This document shows, in pieces, positions 58,158 through 64,000 of a DNA stretch of 64,000 nt. A model generated the notes under the pieces. It saw only the letters and a program-made list of their open reading frames with translations, was not told the origin of the DNA and searched no databases. Origin of the DNA: Spongilla lacustris. Lineage: Eukaryota; Porifera; Demospongiae; Spongillida; Spongillidae. Each line of letters begins with the position of its first letter. Within the stretch, counting starts at the first letter, position 1. The stretch spans positions 17,405,048 through 17,469,047 of the forward strand of contig OX442417.1 in NCBI GenBank assembly GCA_949361645.1, in the 5' to 3' direction. Both the position numbers and the translations under genes were made by a program.

Positions 58158-61100
58158 GTGTGATGTAATTGCCTGGTGTGTACTAGACCACACCTGTAGC
58201 TTTACATAGGAGGTGGTGCCCAGACCACACCTGTGGCTTTACATATGAGGTGGTGCCCAGACCACACCTGTGGCTTTACATAGGAGATGGTGCCCAGACC
58301 ACATATCTGTGATGGCAACTAAAATATCTTGAGGAGGATGTTGGCATCATCCTTACATCATCCTTCACACTTCCATATACGGACAGCTTAGGCATCAATA
58401 CAAGCCTCTGTGTGCATCCTGGCTGGCTAGGGAGCATTCTTCTCTCTACCCCTAAGGGCCCAAGTTTCCTTATTGAAAATGATTCTTGACTCAATTAGCT
58501 CACAGATGATGTCATGCTGGAAGGAGGGGGAGGGGCATAGTAGTATGGGATGAGGGGAGGGGCATAGTAGTATGGAATGAGGGGAGGGGCATAGTAGTAT
58601 AGGATGAGGGGGAGGGGCTAGTGTCATTTCTGAAAACCACATCTTTTTCAGCTGTATTTTAATGATGTTTTGTGGTTTCTTGTCACATATGCTTGTATGC
58701 CATTAAGCTTGCGTGAATGTGTGCTGTGTGTGAGTATCAGTACACGATCAATGCTTTTCTTACTCAGAGCTGCATCAATCTGTTCACTAAACAAGACCTC
58801 CTCTCTGGAGACAATAAATGGTAACCATGGTAACCTCCTATATAGCATGTGTACTGACTGTACTTATGTCATGTGATGTGACCTGTGTGGGGAATGATGA
58901 GGTGACAGGTGTGGGGAATGATGAGGTGACAGGTGTAGGGAGTGATGAGGTGACCTGTGTGTAGCTTATTATCCATGTACGTATGTGTGTGAGGTTCTTC
59001 GCTTCCTCCTCATATTTCCTTCCCTTGCCATTCTCTGTATTGTCACATATTTCCATTAGTTCTGTTGTCTGTATGACTACCCTACATAACCTCTTGTGAT
59101 GTTGTCTGTATGACTGTTGGTCATTACTGCTGTCGCACATTCCTCTCATTCAGGATCTCCTTTTACAGTGTGTTGTGCCAGCAACTGTTTGTCTGTTTAA
59201 ACTGAACCCCTGACAGTTTATGCCTTGTCATAGTCCATATGAAGGGTGTGGTCCAAACTAGGGACTTCACCCTACCCAACATCTGCCCTTGGGTGGGCAC
59301 ATGGTGGTGTTCTTTGCTGTATGTCCCCCTACCCCCTGCAGCTAGGTGGGAGGTTATTGCTCATAGCTAGGTGGAAGGTTATTGCCCATAGCTAGGTGGG
59401 AGGTTACTTAATTTGTGTCATGCCACAAAATGGAAGTGTGTAATTTCTGTCTAATCATTTCCATGGGAATTCTAAGTTGCTTACATAGTTATGTGGCAAC
59501 CAGGCCCATGGAGTAGGTATGCAATCATGGTGGCCTTGGTCAGATGTGGTTGTGATTGGGGCCGTGTTGTTTTCGTGTTATTTTGTGTTGCAAAATTCTA
59601 TAATTTAATAAAGATGCATCAATGTTGGCAGCACCTGTGATGCCTTCTGATTATGGAGTTGTTGACAGATCTGTTAGATGCACATGGTATGTGTGTTGGC
59701 TGTGTGACCTGATAACTGTGTGCGAAAGATGGTTTGTGTGTGTGTTCTGTTGTGCAACCTTTGCTGTCAATTGGATGGGGGGAGGTGTTCAGTTAGCTAG
59801 TTGGATTGTGCACATTTTGCTATGACTATGGGACATCTCTACATTAATTGGATATCTAGTGCAAGATATCCCATATCTTATATGCATACAACTTCAACTG
59901 TAAGATGTTGTAATAATACATGTACAATTGTGTGTGATGAGCAGGGTAGGCATAGTATGTGATGACCAGGGTGTTAGTTGTTAAACTTTTTTTGCTTCCT
60001 TCCTTTGGGTGAGGTCTTGCCTTCCCTCCTTCCCCTGTCATATCCTTCCCTCCTTCCTGTGATCAAATTCATGTCACCATTACATCATCATCTTGTGGCT
60101 GTAGGAAATGTTCCAGCATCTAGTTCCTGTGTGTTTGTCATCTTGCCTCTTGTCATCTAGCCCCTTGTCATCTAGCCCCTTGTCATCTAGCCCCTTGTCA
60201 TCTAGCCCCTTGTCATCTAGCCCCTTGTCATCTAGCCCCTTGTCATCTAGCCCCTTGTCATCTAGCCCCTTGTCATCTTGCCTCTTGTCATGGGGACCAT
60301 ATTGTGCAGAGCATTCCACCGAGAAGGCTGAAGGGTTTAAGGGATTTTGCCATTTGTCATGAAGTGTGCTTATGTCCATGAGAAGCACACCTGTGTCTAT
60401 GTGTACCTAACCCTAACCTAACCCTATGTGTCTATGTGTACCTAACCCTAACCTAACCCTATGTGTCTATGTGTACCTAACCCTAACCTAACCCTATGTG
60501 TCTATGTGTACCTAACCCTAACCTAACCCTATGTGTCTATGTGTACCTAACCCTAACCTAACCCTATGTGTCTATGTGTACCTTGGCTGCAAACAAGCTA
60601 GATTCTTTATAAGGGACAGGTGCAGTATTGGAATGAACGCACAGGTGGATGTAGCAGATTAGTATCCTGTGTTAGTCACTTACTGTAATTAGGCAGACAA
60701 TAACCCTGTTGTTGTTCATTTAATGTCTGCAATGGTATCCAGGAGAAGGCAGACAGGAGGGACAGTTATGCTGTGTTGATTCGTTTTTTTGGTTGGTTTC
60801 AGGTCAGTTGTTTGCATTAAACAATAGTTTTTGCTATACAAGTCTTCGGATGATCCTGAGTAACAGTAACATGAGGGATCAGTGATACCAATACTAGTAC
60901 ACTTAGGGGTGATGTATTATTGATTGAACAATACACCTACTTTGACCTATCTTATGTAACTGGTCCACCATCACCTTGTTGTTCATCCATCCCACCATGT
61001 TCCACCACTGTGTGGTTAGCAGTTAATTCACCATGTTATTAATCTTCTTGTACTGATAATGTTTGCCACAAGAACTGTCACCTGTTTTTCATAGGATTTG

Positions 61101-61561
61101 TTTGAAGTGCAAGCAACCTCGAGATGCCTACAAAAGGATTGAGATATGGAAGTTGCCACCAATTCTTTTGATCCATTTAAAGAGGTGTGGGATCAGTTTA
61201 TTGCACTGGAATGTTTCTCTTCATTTCCTGTCACATTCCTTCTCCCTGCATTGCTTTCTGTAACAGGTTTTCTTTTGAAGGCATGTGGAGGGAAAAGAGA
61301 CAGAACAATGTGGACTTCAAGGGGTATGTGATGGTGCTAGGGGTATGTGATGGTGCTAGAGGAATGTGATGGTGCTAGGAGTATGTGATGGTGCTAGTGT
61401 ATAAAATGTTCATTATAGCATGGTTTTCTCTCTGCAACTGTAATTAAAATGATTGTATTACCTCATTCTGTTGTTCAGAACTCTGGATATGTTGCCATAT
61501 GTGATAGGTGTGAGGCCAACAAAACAGTATTCTCTTTATGCCATATCAGTGAGTGCTCTGC

Positions 61562-61597
<36 letters not shown>

Positions 61598-61941
61598 ACC
61601 CCCCCAAACTAACTCCTCTTTAACTTCATTGTCCAGAATCACTACGGAAGTATATCTGGCGGGCATTGTAAGTAGTGAACAGGTTATTGAATATGATGTT
61701 ATTAAATGCTCACTCAGATACTGCTTACTGTCTGAACCCTTACAAGCGTAAATTCTACTGCTTCGATGACCAAGAGGTACATGACGTTGAACCAAATGCC
61801 ATTCAGGTACTGCATGTGTACAGTGTTGGGACATTATTTCGAGACCTCTCCCCACCCTCTCCCCCTCCCTCACAGAGTTCGGCTGCATATCTGCTGTTTT
61901 ACACAACTGTGGAGTTCACCCCGCCCCTTTTGCTGCGTTGA
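39729..61941 (+). CDS. USP8: Ubiquitin-specific protease 8 (UBPY) homologue
   Basis: Endosomal deubiquitinase that works with ESCRT/STAM on receptor sorting. Twenty-two exons, 1624 residues: 39729-39823, 40270-40414, 46227-46312, 46719-46750, 47350-47471, 47536-47569, 48684-48855, 49046-49214, 49333-49510, 49872-49908, 49987-52756, 53208-53338, 53524-53734, 54000-54119, 57949-58065, 58768-58820, 61095-61184, 61267-61323, 61479-61548, 61637-61667, 61718-61806, 61876-61941. Domains: USP8 dimerisation/MIT-like (about 33-115), rhodanese (172-320, [23 protein letters not shown]), about 16 NYPAQMQPQ repeats (628-773), charged coiled coil (888-1045), a canonical WW (1066-1097, [20 protein letters not shown]...WNPP), then the catalytic [11 protein letters not shown] with Cys1294, [20 protein letters not shown], zinc pairs (CQTC, CLKC), GGHYTAY with His1573 and FDD 1590. 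Longer than typical (about 1100) because of the repeat insert. The GTCACT donor at 47472 is weak, but the frame needs it. Confidence 0.93.
39861..40005. repeat. (TG)n microsatellite in USP8 intron 1
   Basis: More than 100 bases of TG with later gc/at interruptions, followed by a short CA/AC-rich stretch to about 40200. Confidence 0.95.
40465..41212. repeat. 25-base minisatellite in USP8 intron 2
   Basis: About 30 copies of gtgtgtatgtatgtactgca plus ggcag, with ggcag/tgcag variants in a patterned order. Starts about 50 bases after exon 2. Confidence 0.95.
41340..42062. repeat. Composite minisatellite in USP8 intron 2
   Basis: Alternating gtgtaacacctgacaggg/gtgtaacacctcacaggg and gtgctggtgggg/gtgctggagggg blocks, a higher-order pattern with unit length near 17 or 28 depending on the block. 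Confidence 0.9.
42520..42805. repeat. 23-base minisatellite in USP8 intron 2
   Basis: About 12 nearly perfect copies of cattctcctttgcccccttc plus ata. Confidence 0.95.
43130..43785. repeat. 23-base minisatellite with higher-order structure in USP8 intron 2
   Basis: About 28 copies of gggcacacatatataccata plus caa. A block with variants gggcaggcat/gggtaggcat (about 43290-43355) recurs at 43580-43650, so a multi-unit segment was duplicated. Confidence 0.93.
43868..44622. repeat. 18-base minisatellite in USP8 intron 2
   Basis: About 41 copies of tacttgtgtgtacatgca with tacata/catcct variants in patterned order. The period divides by three, so long spurious frames appear on both strands. Confidence 0.95.
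44766..45380. repeat. 20-base minisatellite in USP8 intron 2
   Basis: About 31 copies of ggcccgcagtgaaggctaga with cccaca/ctcgca and tggagg variants, strictly in register with the 20-base period. Confidence 0.97.
45480..46215. repeat. Short tandem arrays before USP8 exon 3
   Basis: Copies of gtgttaggtatgtatatgggct (45490-45670), ggactgttaagtgtgtgt (45822-45880) and tactattggagtgtatctagagtatactgg (46010-46205), ending about 10 bases before the acceptor of exon 46227. Confidence 0.85.
46313..46680. repeat. Tandem copies of the USP8 exon 3 end in intron 3
   Basis: The end of exon 3 with its donor (ctgtctagaagcttggtgga plus aaggtgtgtgtgatgtgtgc) is repeated twice downstream as ctgtctagaagcttcgtgga (starting near 46414 and 46529), each followed by the same intron sequence (gatatgcttgaagttcctag...). 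The first repeat period is about 115 bases. Confidence 0.85.
46785..47345. repeat. 27-base minisatellite in USP8 intron 4
   Basis: About 21 copies of cccccaacacttctccttcc plus ccctgtgg, with c/t variants. It runs directly into the acceptor of exon 47350, supplying its pyrimidine tract. Confidence 0.95.
47585..47912. repeat. G-rich minisatellite in USP8 intron 6
   Basis: About 10 copies of gaggaggatgtctgggccgg plus gaggggaggg-type sequence right after the donor at 47570. Confidence 0.92.
49595..49792. repeat. acatacaactacaca tandem repeat in USP8 intron 9
   Basis: Copies of acacatacacatacaactac in the intron before exon 49872. Confidence 0.9.
52857..53190. repeat. Roughly 55-base tandem repeat in USP8 intron 11
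   Basis: Seven copies of gggggaggggctcttcacta plus ggtggtgacatcactatggg-aagtgagga, in the intron just before the catalytic-cysteine exon. Confidence 0.92.
53345..53500. repeat. Tandem repeat in USP8 intron 12
   Basis: Copies of acaccccacccctctcctgc-like units (ctctcctgcacacccccacc) filling a short intron. Confidence 0.85.
53765..53992. repeat. 15-base tandem repeat in USP8 intron 13
   Basis: About 14 copies of tgtgtgcttactgatg, ending at the acceptor of exon 54000. Confidence 0.92.
54245..54480. repeat. 25-base tandem repeat in USP8 intron 14
   Basis: About 10 copies of gtggtagctatggcgacaat plus ataag, with ggcta variants. Followed by unique AT-rich sequence (54480-54980) with no gene. Confidence 0.9.
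54988..55450. repeat. cccccctcatcagtggc tandem array in USP8 intron 14
   Basis: About 27 copies of cctcatcagtggccccc, varying mainly in the length of the C run. Confidence 0.95.
55976..57846. repeat. 1.87-kb array of a 16-base unit in USP8 intron 14
   Basis: More than 110 copies of tacacctagcacacac with few variants (tt for ct, agta for agca, cc for ct). It is the longest array in the window and lies inside the intron that separates two catalytic-domain exons. Stop codons are absent in some frames only because of the unit. Confidence 0.98.
58085..58153. repeat. (TG)n microsatellite in USP8 intron 15
   Basis: About 34 TG dinucleotides just after exon 58065, followed by three copies of an accacacctgtggctttaca repeat to about 58290. 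Confidence 0.97.
60130..60292. repeat. 15-base tandem repeat in USP8 intron 16
   Basis: About 10 copies of ccccttgtcatctag. Confidence 0.95.
60398..60586. repeat. 36-base minisatellite containing CCCTAACCTAACCCTA
   Basis: Five copies of tgtgtacctaaccctaacct plus aaccctatgtgtctat. Each unit carries telomere-like CCCTAA motifs. Intronic in USP8, so interstitial. Confidence 0.95.
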
Positions 61942-62559
61942 CAGATATTTTTAAAATTGTTTGTTCAGTGTGTGTTCTGTAAAATTGAAATATTTATCGG
62001 AATTTACGTATGTAATCATAGGGCAATGCTCATAGGTGTGGGAACAGGCTTGCGTATGGAATGATGAAAGTCTCAATAAAATGCCGTAAGAGTCACATGT
62101 GATTGCGCAAGGGGATCAGCTATGCAGCTTGCTGGCCTCTGTTTTTCCACCGATGCATATTCTTGTGAATCGCATGCATATGCACGCAGCCACAGGTAGC
62201 CGCTTGCCCGGCTTGCCACACAATTCCACAATAGTCTGGGCATGTCGTTCTGTGTTCCTGTTTAAATTTCAAGTACGCCTCTTGAACTCCGTAAACTGAC
62301 CTACATATAGATCACTCTGAATTGAATCCGTTTTTAAGTTTTGCATTTTTTTTTTCTGTATTATATAATATGTTGCCTCAGCTTTTTTTAATTTAAAAAA
62401 CATTTTACATATATGATTATTTATGTTATTAAAGGTGTGTGCTGTGCACTGCTGCTGTATAATATTCGCTGTATGCACTTGCTTCGTATCAGTTACCGGT
62501 ATGAAAGGAATAATTAAGAGAAGCCAGTAGTTGAGTCGAAGATATATCCGCTTCTATCC
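61942..62559. other. USP8 3' UTR and spacer
   Basis: Contains a perfect AATAAA at 62075-62080, 134 bases after the USP8 stop and the likely polyadenylation signal. Then AT-rich sequence with T runs and no gene. Confidence 0.7.
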
Positions 62560-62567
62560 GTATAAAA
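62560..62567 (+). promoter_or_regulatory. TATA box (TATAAAAG) of the secreted beta-trefoil gene
   Basis: Perfect TATAAAAG 71 bases before the first ATG at 62638, leaving room for a start site near 62590 and a short leader. The only clear TATA box seen upstream of a gene in this window. Confidence 0.65.
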
Positions 62568-62637
62568 GCCACCAGTTCATATCACATTCGACAATCACAG
62601 CGACTCTTCTTATCGATCACTGAAAGTTAACCTCAAC

Positions 62638-63144
62638 ATGTGCAGCCAATCCTTGGTACTGTTCGTCGCTCTGCTAACGGCGACTGCACTATCTGCCCCA
62701 CTGGTTGGACCGGGCCAAAGCCAGAGATGCAAAATTATTAATTACGACGGTTACTTAATTCGTGTCACTAACAACGGCAGTGTCAAGGCTGATGGGTTAG
62801 AATCACAGACTCTATTTTTGCTACATTTTAGCGGCAAAACAGTCCAGATCGAATCACAGAGCAATCCGGGCTCGTTCTTGATGCTCCATTCTATCACTGC
62901 AAATGCCACTAACAACTCGACTGCTGGAAGTGAAGTATTTGAAATTGTGGTCAGCGTACCATCACCTTCGACTATGATTTCCACCATTTGGACTCCGAGT
63001 TCGATCCAGGGAGACTTTAACAGCGAAACACTATCTCTCAGCCAAAAAACAGTTAATGGGGACTGCTATGCCGAATTTGACCAAGACGAAGCAAGATGCG
63101 CAGACGTACCCGATGACTACGCGCAAATTTCGTTCTTGTGCTAG
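62638..63144 (+). CDS. Secreted protein with FGF-like beta-trefoil pattern
   Basis: Intronless, 168 residues. Residues 1-20 form a clear signal peptide (LVLFVALLTATALSA), so the product should enter the secretory pathway. The following part reads CKIINYDGYLIRVTNNGSVK, then LESQTLFLLHFSGKTVQIES, SNPGSFLMLHS and GSEVFEIVV. This spacing (YDGYLIRV-x-NNGSVK, a strand like VQIESQSNPGSFLML, then an E-x-F-E strand) resembles the first trefoil repeats of FGF/IL-1-type beta-trefoils, where G-Y-x-L-R-I...DGTV and V-x-I-K-S...G-x-Y-L-A-M occur. NGS, NAT and NNST are N-glycosylation candidates. Four cysteines remain in the mature chain (near CKI, DCYA, RCAD and the final C). No heparin-binding basic cluster is seen. 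FGF membership is inference; another secreted beta-trefoil or an orphan protein is possible. A TATA box lies upstream. Confidence 0.6.
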   Translation: MCSQSLVLFVALLTATALSAPLVGPGQSQRCKIINYDGYLIRVTNNGSVKADGLESQTLFLLHFSGKTVQIESQSNPGSFLMLHSITANATNNSTAGSEVFEIVVSVPSPSTMISTIWTPSSIQGDFNSETLSLSQKTVNGDCYAEFDQDEARCADVPDDYAQISFLC

Positions 63145-63617
63145 TGCGCTATTGAAACAGTCTGCATGTATGTGTTGTACAGAAATCACTTCGTCACGTA
63201 TCCAGAGGAAATATTATTTATTTATATATCAGAGAGTATTTTTATATCATTGATTTTATTTATTGCTTTTATGTGTAATATTAAGGGGCACGATCGTTCC
63301 GTATCGAATGACACGTGAAACAATTAATATGCTAACTTTAGATTTATGCAACGTCATATGTAAATGTAAATTGAAGCCCGGCCATGGTGAACCGCACGCG
63401 TAGTGACCGGAAGTGGTATTGTCATTGATTATGCCAGCAGATATCCCGGTAAATGTCTTTTGCTCACATACAGCTAGGCAGCTGGCTACCTGAGACTTGG
63501 TGCCGGCCGGTTATGACTTCCGACAAGTAGAATCACGATGGAGAGTCTGGGCACCGTCAGTCGATAGTCACGTGCATCTGTTTGTTTTGTGTCTGCGCAA
63601 GCAGCATTCGCTTCGTC
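63145..63617. other. Spacer between the secreted-protein gene and WASF
   Basis: No gene seen. It should hold the 3' UTR of the former (no perfect AATAAA noted) and the promoter of WASF; the cacgtg-type and ccggaag-type words near 63310-63415 and 63400 are common promoter elements but not diagnostic. Confidence 0.5.
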
Positions 63618-64000
63618 ATGCCGCTGGTAAAGAGATCTATTGAGCCGGTGTTCGTAAGCCGTGCGCAGCTGGACCAGAAGGTCAAAAATGAACTCGAGGG
63701 TGTGTCAGTAAATTCCTTGGCCGGGCTTATCAAGCAGCTTAGTAGTCTCTCGAAACACGCGGAAAATTTATTTGAGGAGCTCTTTAACGATGCTAACAAC
63801 ATATTCCAGCGCACTGCTGGGCTGAACACGCGCGTGGAAAAACTTCGCGACACAGTGGTGAAGCTAGACCCGGCCCTACAGGAACAAGGTATATAATTTG
63901 TTAGCGGTGCATTTCGTGTGTTTCACTAATTCTCTTAATGTAGTGAGGCCGGAAGACGTGTATCACGTGACCCATTTCAAGGCCTCGCAAGATGAACAGC
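63618..64000 (+). CDS. WASF: WAVE/SCAR family protein, N-terminal exons (partial)
   Basis: WAVE proteins activate Arp2/3 at the plasma membrane as part of the WAVE regulatory complex. Exon 1 (63618-63888) starts MPLVKRSIEPVFVSRAQLDQ, followed by VKNELEGVSVNSLAGLIKQL, SSLSKHAENLFEELFND and FQRTAGLNTRVEKLRDTV. This is the SCAR homology domain that forms the helical bundle with Abi and HSPC300. The donor GTATATAA gives phase 1; exon 2 starts at 63944 after ttaatgtag (VRPEDVYHVTHFKASQDEQ) and runs off the window. The proline-rich and VCA parts are not in view. Family assignment is firm; the name of the paralogue (WASF1-3) does not apply outside vertebrates. Confidence 0.93.

Overview
This window is nuclear DNA from an animal. 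The genes are animal-type (ADAM10, a class I bHLH E-protein, WAVE/WASF, USP8, TRMT13, SRP72, Rabs, centrin). They are cut by GT-AG introns ranging from about 53 bases to several kilobases. Introns and spacers are packed with minisatellites, (CA)n tracts and long poly-G/poly-C runs, and there are R2-like retrotransposons, a hAT-like element and long inverted repeats. No single marker fixes the phylum; an early-branching marine invertebrate such as a sponge would fit, but that is inference. There is one 200-base assembly gap (29756-29955).

Layout. 0-2 kb: 3' end of a centrin gene (+) with a 2-base frame disruption and a hAT-like insertion in an intron. 2.7-4.5 kb: Rab-type GTPase (-). 4.96-11.67 kb: mobile-element island with two nearly identical R2-like copies (-) flanking a 930-base near-perfect palindrome and a second inverted-repeat element. 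11.77-15.92 kb: ADAM10 (+), whose spliced tail ends in a CUE-like domain, followed by a diverged duplicate of its 3' end. 17.6-20.1 kb: unrecognised gene (-). 20.4-22.3 kb: second Rab (+), converging on TRMT13 (22.46-26.01 kb, -). TRMT13 is head-to-head with intronless SRP72 (26.10-28.09 kb, +) across only 83 bases. 28.8-32 kb and possibly up to 39.3 kb: E-protein transcription factor (-), broken by the gap. 39.73-61.94 kb: USP8 (+), reconstructed here as 22 exons with a canonical WW domain and a long NYPAQMQPQ repeat. 62.6 kb: intronless secreted protein with an FGF-like beta-trefoil pattern. 63.6 kb to the edge: first exons of WASF (+).

How the genes relate. They do not form an operon or cluster. 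Several act in membrane traffic: two Rabs, USP8 (endosomal deubiquitinase), SRP72 (ER targeting), WASF (actin at membranes), and ADAM10 with a probable ubiquitin-binding tail. Exon joins were made by hand from splice signals, reading phase and family resemblance; all totals stated as complete are in frame from ATG to stop.
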